This document shows, piece by piece, positions 43,062 through 51,463 of a stretch of DNA of 64,000 nucleotides. The DNA is taken from assembly GCF_019670005.1 (NCBI RefSeq), contig NZ_AP019783.1:4366150-4430149 (forward strand). Reading direction: 5' to 3'. Source of the stretch: Methylomagnum ishizawai. GTDB taxonomy: Bacteria > Pseudomonadota > Gammaproteobacteria > Methylococcales > Methylococcaceae. The notes under the pieces were generated by a model that did not search any database, was not told the origin of the DNA, and worked only from the letters and a program-made list of their open reading frames with translations. Every line of letters starts with the position of its first letter. The first letter of the stretch is position 1. The position numbers were made by a program, and so were the translations under genes.

Positions 43062-44251
43062 CTCCCTTCCCGCCCTAAGACCACCCACTTTTTGGCAGGC
43101 GGTAGATATGGCTGAGAATGTTCTTGACCTGCTGGGGTGTTTGGGGAGTGGCCTGGGCCAAGTGCCGATGGACGCGCTCGGCCCGCTGCTGGACCGTCAT
43201 GGCATGGGGCAGGTGGTAGAGGGAGTTCTTCCTGACGAGGCGGATGAGGTATTCGGCCGGGTTGAACTTGGGGGAGTAGCCGGGGTGTGGAGGAAGTGCA
43301 CGGCGATGCCCTGGGCCAGGGGGATTTCCGCCAGCAACTCGGCCAGAGCGGCCTTCATGGAGTCGTTGTGGATGGAGCAGTTGTCGAGGATGAACAGAAT
43401 CCTTTGGTAGTCCAGGCTGGCGTAGCGCAGGACGATCAGGGCGATGACGTAAACGGCGTTCGGGGTTTTGGCCTGGGGTTGGAAGTCCACGGTGGTCTGG
43501 CCGCTGCCCAGGTCCAGGGCCAGGAAACCGTTCAGTTTCTCCCGCCGCTTCTCGTTGCTCGGCGGCGCCGGGGCGGTGTTCTTCTCCGCCCAGGCGTAGT
43601 GGGTGCAGGTCGTGGACAGCAGCGCGAACTCGTCGAGGGCTACGAGGGCGGTGCCGGGGTCGGCCTCGGCGGTTTTTTTTCGAGCGCCTCCACGAAGCCG
43701 GCCCGCTCGGCGGGCTGGGCGGGGCCGTAGTCGCGGTGGGCGCGCTGGTGGGAGAGGCCCAGTTCGTCGAAGATTTCGTAAAGCCGGTTGGCGCTCAGCG
43801 GCAGGCCCCACTTCTTAACGAGCAAACCCTGGACGTGGGCCGCCGTCCATTGGTAACTGTCGATGCCATAGTCCGCCGGCGTCTTGTGGAGCAGGATGTA
43901 GCGCAGGACCTTGCGCCGCTGCGGGTTCAGGGCTTGCGGGCGGGGCCGCCTTTGCGGGGCCAGCAGGGCGTCGAAGCCACCATGCAGGTAGCTGTCCAGC
44001 CACTCCTCCAGCGTCTTGCGCTGGACTCCCTGGCTGCGGCAGACCCCGGCCATGCTCTCGCCGTCCCACAGGGCCTTCAAGGCCAGCAGCCTACGCCGTC
44101 GGCTTTGCTGCTGGTGGCGGTAGAACAGCGCCTGCCACCGTTCGCGGTCCTGCGGGGCCAGCCGTTGGATGCGGATACAGCGGTTCATCGTGCCTTTCCC
44201 AGTCCAGTTCGATTGCCTATAAGCTTAGTCGTTCTTTAGACGGGAAGGGAG
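43062..44251 (-). mobile_element. IS630-family insertion sequence
   Basis: The element is 1190 bp with 11-bp perfect terminal inverted repeats (43062-43072 and 44241-44251), flanked by TA at 43060-43061 and 44252-44253. TA duplication is the target rule for IS630/Tc1-mariner elements. It contains one frameshifted IS630 transposase on the minus strand. Confidence 0.9.
43075..44188 (-). pseudogene. IS630-family transposase, frameshifted
   Basis: The N-terminal 182-codon frame from ATG 44188 has the helix-turn-helix part (GVQRKTLEEWLDSY, then DYGIDSYQWTAAHVQGLL). At an A8 run (~43674-43681) the frame moves by -1 into the catalytic part, with LVALDEFALL (first Asp) and FILDNCSIHND (second Asp). 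Near 43290 a missing C moves it again into GYSPKFNPAEYLIRLVRK (Glu of the DDE triad), ending at a TAG at 43075-43077. The A8 shift could be programmed, as in many IS elements. The second shift looks like a true lesion, so the copy is probably inactive. Confidence 0.82.
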
Positions 44252-44407
44252 TAGGTGGGTTTTAACGGATAAACAAAGGGGATTGGTGAATAACCTGCTT
44301 TTGGGCTTTGATCCGTTGTTGTGGCTGTGCCAAAGGTTTTGCCACTCTGTGCCAAAGATCGTGCGGCGCTACGGGACGCGCCGAGGTTGTTGGCCGTGAA
44401 GTAAACG

Positions 44408-44430
44408 GGGTTTCACGCGGCGTGAAACCC
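44408..44430. other. Strong palindrome near tRNA-Lys
   Basis: A perfect 10-bp stem (44408-44417 with 44421-44430) with a three-base CGG loop lies just beyond the tRNA-Lys terminator. There is no T run. It may be an additional transcription stop, a protein site or an integration-related sequence. Its role is unknown. Confidence 0.45.
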
Positions 44431-44438
44431 GCATAATG

Positions 44439-44469
44439 AAAAAAGCCTTGCGGTTTCCCGCAAGGCTTT
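44439..44469 (-). terminator. Rho-independent terminator of tRNA-Lys
   Basis: A perfect 12-bp stem (44442-44453 with 44458-44469, loop of four) lies nine bases past the tRNA 3' end. On the minus strand a run of T residues follows (A run at 44439-44444). Confidence 0.92.
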
Positions 44470-44477
44470 GATATTCA

Positions 44478-44553
44478 TGGTGGGTCGTGCTGGATTCGAA
44501 CCAGCGACCACTGCATTAAAAGTGCAATGCTCTACCGACTGAGCTAACGACCC
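44478..44553 (-). tRNA. tRNA-Lys (anticodon TTT)
   Basis: On the minus strand the 76-base sequence folds into a complete cloverleaf. The acceptor stem is GGGTCGT/ACGACCC, the D arm contains TTAGCTCAGTCGGTAGAGC, the anticodon loop is CTTTTAA (anticodon at 44518-44520) and the T arm has GGTTCGAATCC. The CCA end is encoded (44478-44480). It reads lysine codons AAA/AAG. tRNA genes are common integration sites, and this one lies at the edge of the IS-rich and defence-rich region. Confidence 0.98.
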
Positions 44554-44612
44554 CTCGAAGGCCGCGCATTATAATGACGCCCTCCCCATTGTTCAAGCCT
44601 TTGCCATCCACC

Positions 44613-45386
44613 ATGTCATCGCTCCGACTCCGCCCCCTGCCTTGGCTCGCCCTGCTCCTCGCCTTCTCCCTCAGCGGCTGCGTCTGGCTGCGGCTATTGG
44701 AGCTCAAAAACCAACTGACCCAGTTCGACCGCCATTTCCGGGTGGAAGTCGCCGACCAGCATTTCATCCTGCACCTGCGCGACCCCGTGCTGCTCAGCGA
44801 GGACTTCACCGACCTGACCAAACTCAAGCCCAGCCGGGTCGGCATCCTGCCCCAGGGCTACCGCTGGTTCCTCGACTTCGCCCACGACCCGGCGGCGCAG
44901 CCTCAAAAAGACCAGCGCTTGATCTTCGCCATGAGTTTCACCCAGGACGGCAAGTTGAGCGCCTTCGATTTTCCGCCCCTGTTCCTGCAAATGGCCCCGG
45001 TGGCATTCCTGGAAGCCTCGATCCGCTCGCTGGGGCTGGGCAAGGTCGATCAGGGCAAGCAGCAATTGAAGGTCGACCCCGAGGATTTGCCCAAACTGAC
45101 CGGGAAGCTGCCCAGCCAGAAAGCCATCCTCGACGCGCTGGGACCACCGACCGAGCGCGCCACCCAGGACGGACTCCAAGTCCTGCTGTACCGCTTCAAG
45201 GCCCAAACCACCCCGGTCGATCCCGATTACGAAAAGCGCCGCCTGGCCGAGGCCAAGCTGTTTTTCGATCCGGCCAAGGACGAACTGGTGCGGTTGTCGG
45301 GCCGCTTCGTCGGGCTCAAGATCGCCATCGACTACCGCAAACTGCGCCGTCCCGAAGATGAAAAAACCGCCGCCCGGCAGGACTGA
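44613..45386 (+). CDS. Putative lipoprotein of unknown function
   Basis: The protein is about 257 residues from ATG 44613 (MSSLRLRP). That start is chosen because it gives a compact lipoprotein signal: LPWLALLLAFSLSGC, with the lipobox LSGC and Cys23. An upstream in-frame ATG at 44574 would only add 13 residues. The mature part is soluble, rich in charged residues and predicted beta/alpha, with no family that I recognise. Gly/Leu following the lipobox do not clearly signal inner-membrane retention. It is followed by the L,D-transpeptidase gene ~90 bases on, so an envelope role is likely. Confidence 0.7.
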   Translation: MSSLRLRPLPWLALLLAFSLSGCVWLRLLELKNQLTQFDRHFRVEVADQHFILHLRDPVLLSEDFTDLTKLKPSRVGILPQGYRWFLDFAHDPAAQPQKDQRLIFAMSFTQDGKLSAFDFPPLFLQMAPVAFLEASIRSLGLGKVDQGKQQLKVDPEDLPKLTGKLPSQKAILDALGPPTERATQDGLQVLLYRFKAQTTPVDPDYEKRRLAEAKLFFDPAKDELVRLSGRFVGLKIAIDYRKLRRPEDEKTAARQD

Positions 45387-45474
45387 ATCCGCCCGCCCCG
45401 GCGGACCCTCTTGGCGCGGCGCTTGCTCATACCGCCGTTCCCATCCCGCATTCTGGTCAGGAGCCCCGCGAACC

Positions 45475-46851
45475 ATGCCGAATACCGCCTTTGCCCACCC
45501 CGGACCGGACCACCGGCCCGTGGCCGCCCCCTGGTTACGCTGGACCTTGTTGTTCGGCTTCGCCGCCTTGATGAACGGCTGCGCCTCCTGGCTCCTGCCG
45601 TTCGGCGAATACTCCCCGCCGGAACCCCTGGAACAGGAAGCCGAAGCCAATCCCGCCGTCCACGACCTATCCCGCCATCGGTTCGCGCTGCCCAAGGACG
45701 ACAATATCGTCGGCCAGCTCGGCGTGGTCGAGGTCCGGGACGGCGACACCCTGCCCGATATCGCCCGCCATTTCGGCCTGGGCTACGAGGAAATCGGCAC
45801 CGCCAATCCCGGCCTCGACATGTGGGTGCCCAGGGCGGGAAGCCGCGCCGTGTTGCCCCTGCGCTTCGTCCTGCCGGACGCGCCGCGCAAGGGCATCGTG
45901 GTCAACCTGGCGGCGATGCGCTTGTTCCTGTACGGCGGCAAGGGCGGCGAGGTCGTCACCTATCCGGTGGGCATCGGCAAGGAAGGCCGCTCGACTCCCA
46001 CCGGCGACATGTACGTGGCCCGCAAGGCCGAGAAGCCGGTCTGGTACGTGCCAGAATCCATCCGCCGCGACCACGAAAAGCGCGGCGACCCACTGCCGGC
46101 GGCGGTGTCGCCCGGTCCCGACAATCCGCTGGGCGCGTATGCGATGTACCTGAGCAAGCCCAGCTATCTCATCCACGGCACCAACAAGCCCTACGCCATC
46201 GGCCTTAGGGCCAGCAACGGCTGTTTGCGGCTCTACCCCGAGAACATCGACCTCTTGTACCGGCAGACCCCGGTGAAAACCCCGGTGCGGATCGTCAACC
46301 AGCCCTATCTGTTGGGTTGGCACAAGGGCCAGCTTTATCTCGAAGCCCACGAACCGCACGAGGAATTGAACGCCAAGGCGCTCCAGGCCACGCTACAGGC
46401 CAAGCTGAAGGAAATAGAGAAGAAGGGCCACGCGCTGGATTGGCCCAAGATCGAGGCCACGGTGGCGGAGGCGCGGGGGATTCCGGTGCCGGTGTTCGCG
46501 CATACGCCCGGCGTGGAGCAATTGGCCCGCCAAGCCGTGCCGCTGACACTGCCGGAACAGCTCTACGGCCAGCCGCCGGTGCCGCGGAACCCGACCCACG
46601 ACGGCTGGTATGTCGAGGCGCTGGAAAGCGGCGACGCGCTCACCGCCCAGCGCACGGCGGCGGTGCTGAACCATATGGGACCGCAGATTCCGGCGCGGGC
46701 CGTGGCCTTGCCGGATGGCAACCAACGGGTGTTGGCGGGACCGTTCGAGGACGCCAAGCGCGCCCAGGCGGCGGCGCGGCAGATGCTGCTGGACCTGGAC
46801 ATCAAGGGGAAGATCATGCCGCCCCAACCGCAGCGCTTGACCTCGAAGTAA
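45475..46851 (+). CDS. L,D-transpeptidase with LysM and SPOR-like domains
   Basis: The protein is 458 residues. An N-terminal hydrophobic segment ending in LMNGCAS (probable lipobox, Cys near residue 36) is followed by a LysM-like region (VVEVRDGDTLPDIARHFGLGYEEIGTAN is partly visible). The YkuD catalytic domain has His234 in HGTNKPYAIG and Cys250 in SNGCLRLYP. The enzyme forms 3-3 peptidoglycan crosslinks or anchors lipoprotein to the wall, using an active-site cysteine acyl intermediate. The C-terminal ~90 residues (WYVEALESGD, then VLAGPFEDAKRAQAAARQM) look like a SPOR domain that binds septal glycan. This is a less common addition to ErfK/YcfS-type proteins. The start at 45475 is normal for the signal sequence. 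Confidence 0.9.
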   Translation: MPNTAFAHPGPDHRPVAAPWLRWTLLFGFAALMNGCASWLLPFGEYSPPEPLEQEAEANPAVHDLSRHRFALPKDDNIVGQLGVVEVRDGDTLPDIARHFGLGYEEIGTANPGLDMWVPRAGSRAVLPLRFVLPDAPRKGIVVNLAAMRLFLYGGKGGEVVTYPVGIGKEGRSTPTGDMYVARKAEKPVWYVPESIRRDHEKRGDPLPAAVSPGPDNPLGAYAMYLSKPSYLIHGTNKPYAIGLRASNGCLRLYPENIDLLYRQTPVKTPVRIVNQPYLLGWHKGQLYLEAHEPHEELNAKALQATLQAKLKEIEKKGHALDWPKIEATVAEARGIPVPVFAHTPGVEQLARQAVPLTLPEQLYGQPPVPRNPTHDGWYVEALESGDALTAQRTAAVLNHMGPQIPARAVALPDGNQRVLAGPFEDAKRAQAAARQMLLDLDIKGKIMPPQPQRLTSK

Positions 46852-46857
46852 ACCGCA

Positions 46858-46894
46858 CCGCCCTGCCCGGCCCGTCCGGTGCCGGGGAGGGCGG
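46858..46894. terminator. Convergent hairpin
   Basis: A 14-bp inverted repeat with one mismatch (46858-46871 with 46881-46894) lies between the convergent L,D-transpeptidase and secreted-protein genes. The T tract is weak, so it may be a bidirectional stop of modest strength. Confidence 0.5.
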
Positions 46895-46906
46895 ATGGGA
46901 AGGCCG

Positions 46907-47917
46907 CTACCTGCCGCCGTCCTTTTCGCACATTTCGGGGGTCTTGCACTGGTCGGCGGTGCCCGCGAGCGGGGTGCATTGGGCTATCGCCATGCAATGG
47001 TTCATCGAAGGATGCCATTGGGTGACGCCGATCTCGCATCCGCATTTGTCGATGCCGCCCGCCCCCCCGTTGCTGCCGCTGTTCGAGGCCGAGGCGGGCT
47101 TTTTCTTGCTGACGGCCACTTCCAGGAGGAAATTGACATCGTGCTTGTTGTCCGGGTCCTTGGCGTCGCCGCCGACCGCCACGCTCAAATAATTCTGCCC
47201 GCCGGGCCGGAGTTTGAACTTGCCGGTCACGTTCGCGGAATCCAGGCTGCCCTGGGCCAGATACGCCGTGGCCCAGCCATTGCTCTGGCTGGCCTTGCCG
47301 TTGAAGGGCGCGAGCTTCCAGGCCCAGAACTTGGGGGAGGTTTGCAACTGGCTGGGATACCAGTGCAGGTGTATCCCCGCATCCTGCCGCCCCTCGAACA
47401 CCGAGAGGGCGGGGACCAGATCGTCCTCGGTGGCGACGCCATCGCCATCGTCGTAGCGCTTGGCGGTGATGGAGACCCAGACATTGCCCATGCCGCCTTT
47501 CTGTAAGGCGTTCAGGTCCAGCACCACCCAGCGCGAATGCATGCTCCAGCCGTAGCATTTGCCGGCATCGACCCCGCCGGCATCCGCCATCAAGGTCTTG
47601 ACATTGTCGGTGTCGCACCAGGACATCGATTTCAGGGTCGGCACGATCTGCGTGAGGCTGTTCTTCGCGGCGTCCGCCGCCTGGTCGGGATGGGTGATGT
47701 TGTCGCCGGTCTTGAGGGTGGCCGCGGTGCCTTTTTTCGCATCCAACTTGCTGAAGACGATGTTGGCCACCCATGGCCCGGTGGGCGAGGCACCGGTGCC
47801 GGGATTGACGGTGTTGTTGCTGAAGCCGATGCCGTTGCCGCCGTAGATTTCGGCGGCCCCCGCCGCGGCCGGTGCGAGGCAGGCCAAGAAGGCGCAGGCC
47901 AGTTTTCCGAGTTTCAT
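46907..47917 (-). CDS. Secreted Cys-rich protein, possible copper-responsive (CorA/MopE-like)
   Basis: The protein is 336 residues. The start at 47917 has GGAG 7-8 bases upstream and gives a clean signal peptide (LACAFLACLAPAAAGAA|EIYGG). The mature protein has paired Cys (SMSWCDTDN and GKCYGWSMH) and Trp/His-rich segments (WSMHSRW, GIHLHWYP). Its tail holds seven Cys from CGCEIG through CTPLAG to CEKDGG. Secreted copper-binding proteins of methanotrophs (CorA, MopE) use His and an oxidised Trp to bind copper. The similarity is suggested by the Trp/His layout and the copper-receptor neighbour only, so it is a hypothesis. Its neighbour on the same strand is the OprC-like receptor. Confidence 0.55.
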   Translation of the reverse strand: MKLGKLACAFLACLAPAAAGAAEIYGGNGIGFSNNTVNPGTGASPTGPWVANIVFSKLDAKKGTAATLKTGDNITHPDQAADAAKNSLTQIVPTLKSMSWCDTDNVKTLMADAGGVDAGKCYGWSMHSRWVVLDLNALQKGGMGNVWVSITAKRYDDGDGVATEDDLVPALSVFEGRQDAGIHLHWYPSQLQTSPKFWAWKLAPFNGKASQSNGWATAYLAQGSLDSANVTGKFKLRPGGQNYLSVAVGGDAKDPDNKHDVNFLLEVAVSKKKPASASNSGSNGGAGGIDKCGCEIGVTQWHPSMNHCMAIAQCTPLAGTADQCKTPEMCEKDGGR

Positions 47918-48131
47918 TGTCGTTCTCCCGATTCGCGGGAATCCCCGCATAGGCATATTAGTTCGCACTAAATCACTCAAACTATATGCCACCGGACCGC
48001 ATCCTCAGGCATCGCACGCGGCGTCTTCCATCCCAACAACCGTATGGATGGCATGGTTATGTGTCCGATCCCGCAAAATCGCGGGATATGGCGCATGAAC
48101 GATCCATCGCCGCCGCAACAGCCCCGCCGCC

Positions 48132-50345
48132 CTAGAATTCCACCCCCACCGACACGAACACCGACCGACCCATGGCGGGCACGGCGGGCAATTGGTTGGG
48201 CGAATAGGGGAAGCGGGTGGCGTAGATGTACACGCCGCCCAGGGGATGGAAATAGGCCTTGTCGAGCAGGTTATCGACGCCCAGTTCCAGCTTCACCTGC
48301 TTGTACTGGTAGCCCGCCTTGAGGTTCAACAGGACATAGCCCGGCGTCACCGGCTCGTTGTAGGTCTTGGCGACGGTGGTCTTGCGGTCCACCAGTTCCA
48401 CGCCCAGGGAGTTGGAAAAACGGCCCCATTCGCTGTCGAGCGTGTGTTCCAGGGCGAGGGTCCCGTGCAGCGGCATCATGTGGTAGAGGTTGACCTTGTC
48501 TGGGGCTTGGTAGCCTTCCAACGACCAGCCTTCCGCCTCGCACAGGTATTTCCCGCCGGGCGTGGCGTTGGCGTAGGGACAGGGACGGCCCCGCCCGCCA
48601 TCCTTGCCCACGCCCCGTACATAGGCCAGCGACAAGCGCAGGGCAAAGCCCCCCGCCGGGGATTCGGGCAGGAAGTTGTAGCGGCCCGAGGCATCGACGC
48701 CGTACAGGTCGGCGTAGGGGATGTTGACGAAGTGCATGCCCCGGAAACCGTCGCGGCCGATGCTGTCCACCTGCCCCCAGATGTAATTGGCGATATGGGT
48801 GTAATAGGGCGAGACGCTGGCCGACCAGACCTTTTGCTCCGCGTCGTGCCAAGCGCCCGTGAACGAAAAGTTGTAGGCGGTCTCGGAGCCGAGTTGCAGG
48901 TTGCCCTGGTAGCCATTGCCGTCCCCGAACCAGTTGATCATGGATTTCTGCGAGCCGCCGGTCCAGGCGTAAAGTTCATAGAGGTTGGGCGCGCGCATCT
49001 TGCGGGCGAAGCCCAGTTCGTAGCGGCTGGTGGCGTCGGGCGCGAAGCTGGTCAGGGCCGTCACGTCGAAATTGACGTTGGTCTTGGCGTGGTCGGCGGC
49101 GTTGAACTGGTCGGCCCAGAAGGCGTTGACGAAGCTGTTGTCGTAGCCATGTACCGACCCCGTGTCCATCCATACCGTGTCGTTGCGCAGCCCCAGGATG
49201 CTGGTCCAGCGTTCGTCCCAATCGGCCTCCCATTCGGCGAACAGGCCCATGCGGTTGCGCTGGCCGCCGTTGACGCTGATGAAATCCTGGGGATAGAAAT
49301 CGTCGCCGGGCCACCAATCGTCGAGGGTCTGGCGGAAGAATTCGTTGCCGACATGCAGGGTGTGCCGGGCGGCGAGGTCGATATGGGCGCGCAGCCGGTA
49401 GCCCAGGTCGGTGCCGTCGGATTCCATGGGCATGGTGGCCCCCTTGCGGTTGGGCAGGGCGTCCATGGTGTGCCAGGTCTGGTGGTAATAGAACTTGCCG
49501 TCCAAGCGGCCCCAGGCGAAGTCGTTCTCGTAGTTGAGCCCCCCCAGGATGGCGTCGTTCCTGACCATGTCCATGCGCTGGTTGGGAAAGCCCTGGTAGG
49601 GCAGGTGCTGTCCCGAGAGATCGGCGGTCCATAGTCCACTGGTGGTCTTGAGGGCGCCGCGCAGGCTGTGGTTGGTGGTCTCGAACTGCGAGGGGACGAC
49701 CTGCGGGCCGTCGTCGCCGGTGTTGTAGCTCCGCGCCCGGTTCCAGGAACCGTTGTATTCCAAACTGGCGTCGGGGGTGGCGTAGGCCGTGCTGGCGTTC
49801 ACGCCCACGTTGTCGTTGATGCTGCGGTAGAAGCTGCCGAATTTGGAGGAAGTCAGCGTGCCCTGTTCCGCCGAGGCGAATTCGGGGGCCAGGGGATCGA
49901 CGCTGATGGTGCCGCCCACCGAATCCCCGCCCTGGCTGACCGGGGTGATGCCCGCCATCACCGTGGCCTTGCCCACCGCCGCGGGGGCCACATAGGACAG
50001 GGCCGGATTCATGTGGTTGCTGCACGCCGAACTGATGTTCATGCCGTTGACCACCACCTTGACCCGGTCGTCGGCCAAGCCATGCACGGTGGGCAGGCTG
50101 GACACCCCGCCCCCGGTGGCGAGGCTGACGCCGGGGATATCCTTGAACAGCCCGGCGGTGTCGTTGCCGGTGGCCTGCCCGCTGGCGAGGCCGGCGGCGT
50201 CCAGGGTGCTGGCCCCGAGGATTTCCGCCTCCGCCCGGCCCGATACCGTGATTTCGTCCAACTCCACCACGTCGTCCGCCGCGAGGACCCCGGCGGACCC
50301 GGCCAAGAACGCCAAACCACCCAGCGCCCTCAACCCCAAGATCAT
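48132..50345 (-). CDS. OprC-like copper TonB-dependent receptor
   Basis: The protein is 737 residues. A signal peptide covers residues 1-22 (ends VLAA|DD), then comes a plug domain with DEITVSGRAE and IPGVSLATGGG, then a ~550-residue beta-barrel ending in Phe (VSVGVEF). In OprC of Pseudomonas, Cu is held by a CxxxM motif in the plug and an HxM motif in the barrel. Here Cys108-SNH-Met112 and His292-T-Met294 match both, with similar spacing (180 against 176 residues from Met to His). This strongly supports copper import. The start at 50345 gives a normal signal peptide. It is divergent from a full TonB/ExbBD operon, its likely energiser. Confidence 0.9.
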   Translation of the reverse strand: MILGLRALGGLAFLAGSAGVLAADDVVELDEITVSGRAEAEILGASTLDAAGLASGQATGNDTAGLFKDIPGVSLATGGGVSSLPTVHGLADDRVKVVVNGMNISSACSNHMNPALSYVAPAAVGKATVMAGITPVSQGGDSVGGTISVDPLAPEFASAEQGTLTSSKFGSFYRSINDNVGVNASTAYATPDASLEYNGSWNRARSYNTGDDGPQVVPSQFETTNHSLRGALKTTSGLWTADLSGQHLPYQGFPNQRMDMVRNDAILGGLNYENDFAWGRLDGKFYYHQTWHTMDALPNRKGATMPMESDGTDLGYRLRAHIDLAARHTLHVGNEFFRQTLDDWWPGDDFYPQDFISVNGGQRNRMGLFAEWEADWDERWTSILGLRNDTVWMDTGSVHGYDNSFVNAFWADQFNAADHAKTNVNFDVTALTSFAPDATSRYELGFARKMRAPNLYELYAWTGGSQKSMINWFGDGNGYQGNLQLGSETAYNFSFTGAWHDAEQKVWSASVSPYYTHIANYIWGQVDSIGRDGFRGMHFVNIPYADLYGVDASGRYNFLPESPAGGFALRLSLAYVRGVGKDGGRGRPCPYANATPGGKYLCEAEGWSLEGYQAPDKVNLYHMMPLHGTLALEHTLDSEWGRFSNSLGVELVDRKTTVAKTYNEPVTPGYVLLNLKAGYQYKQVKLELGVDNLLDKAYFHPLGGVYIYATRFPYSPNQLPAVPAMGRSVFVSVGVEF

Positions 50346-50689
50346 TTTGCTTTCGTAGGCGTTACACACGCTGCCACCCCGTGCTGGTAATGCGGGAACC
50401 CGCCGGGCGCGATTGCCCGAAGAACCCCCGGATAGGGCAATAATCGTGCTAAACACGGCATGTCCCGCCCAGTAGGCCCGCGAACCCCATGGACGCGGAC
50501 CCAAGCCTACGCGATATCACACACCTCCGCCGGCGCTGGGCGGTCCGGCGGCGGACCCTCCGCGCGGCCCGGAACTCCTGGCCCCGGAATCCGGCCCAGG
50601 GCGGTCCGGGTCCGTGGCTCAATATTTGCTCGGCCCTGTCACCCTTCGCCACACTGGCGGCACTCCCGGTCCGAGACAAACATCGCCCC
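50346..50689. other. Divergent promoter region of receptor and TonB operon
   Basis: These ~340 bases lie between the copper receptor and the DUF3450-ExbB-ExbD-TonB operon and must hold both promoters. A copper- or iron-responsive operator would be expected, but I could not identify one with confidence. No riboswitch was recognised. Confidence 0.4.
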
Positions 50690-51463
50690 ATGATCCGCAT
50701 ACCGCTATCCCCATTCCCCGCCCTGCTGCTGGCGACCGCCCTGGTCCCGGCCCAGGCCGAAGAGGCGCTGGAACAAGCCCTGGAACAACAGCTGAAAGCC
50801 AACCAAGCCGCCGCCGCCGCCCAAGCCGCCATCGACCAGCTCGGCGAGCAGACCCGGAAAATGCTCGACGAATACCGGGAAGCCCTGCGCAAAACCGAGG
50901 CGATCACCGCCTACAACGCCCATCTGCGGCGGCTGGTCGAATCCCAGGAAGAAGAAAAGCGCTCGCTGCAAAAACAGCTGGACGGCATCGAAGGCATCCG
51001 CCGCGACCTCGTGCCCCTGATGTTGCGGATGGTGGAAGCGCTGGACCGCTTCGTCCAACTGGACCGGCCCTTCCTGGCCGGGGAGCGGGCGCGGCGGATG
51101 GCCGAATTGAAAAGCCTGATGGACCGGGCCGATGTGGACGACGCCGAGAAATTCCGCCGGGTGCTGGACGCCTACCAACTCGAAAACCAATACGGCAAGA
51201 CCACCGAAGCCTACCGGGCCGAGTTCAAGCCGGGTGCCGCCCCGGCCCGCATGGTGGATTTCTTGCGGGTCGGGCGGGTGGCCCTGCTCTACCAAAGCCT
51301 GGACGGCGGCGAGACCGGCGTCTGGGACGCGCGCGCCCGGCGCTGGCAAGTCCTGCCCAGGGAATACAACAAACCCGTGGGGCTGGCCCTGGCCGTCGCC
51401 CGCAAGGAAAGCGCCCCGGAACTCCTGCCCATTGCCGTCGAAGCCCCGGAGGCCGCCCGATGA
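50690..51463 (+). CDS. DUF3450 periplasmic coiled-coil protein of a TonB system
   Basis: The protein is 257 residues with a signal peptide (PALLLATALVPAQA|EE) followed by long coiled-coil helices rich in Glu/Gln/Ala (residues ~23-130). A globular end contains VDFLRVGRVALLYQSLDGGETGVWD, a typical DUF3450 signature. In related TonB2-type clusters DUF3450 precedes the TtpC/ExbB-ExbD-TonB genes and is thought to aid energy transfer in the periplasm. Its stop overlaps the next start (ATGA). It is the first gene of the operon. Confidence 0.88.
   Translation: MIRIPLSPFPALLLATALVPAQAEEALEQALEQQLKANQAAAAAQAAIDQLGEQTRKMLDEYREALRKTEAITAYNAHLRRLVESQEEEKRSLQKQLDGIEGIRRDLVPLMLRMVEALDRFVQLDRPFLAGERARRMAELKSLMDRADVDDAEKFRRVLDAYQLENQYGKTTEAYRAEFKPGAAPARMVDFLRVGRVALLYQSLDGGETGVWDARARRWQVLPREYNKPVGLALAVARKESAPELLPIAVEAPEAAR

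Noticed and set aside
50346-50460. Cobalamin riboswitch before the TonB receptor
   Set aside because: No B12-box-like core could be found, and the receptor has copper-site residues instead.
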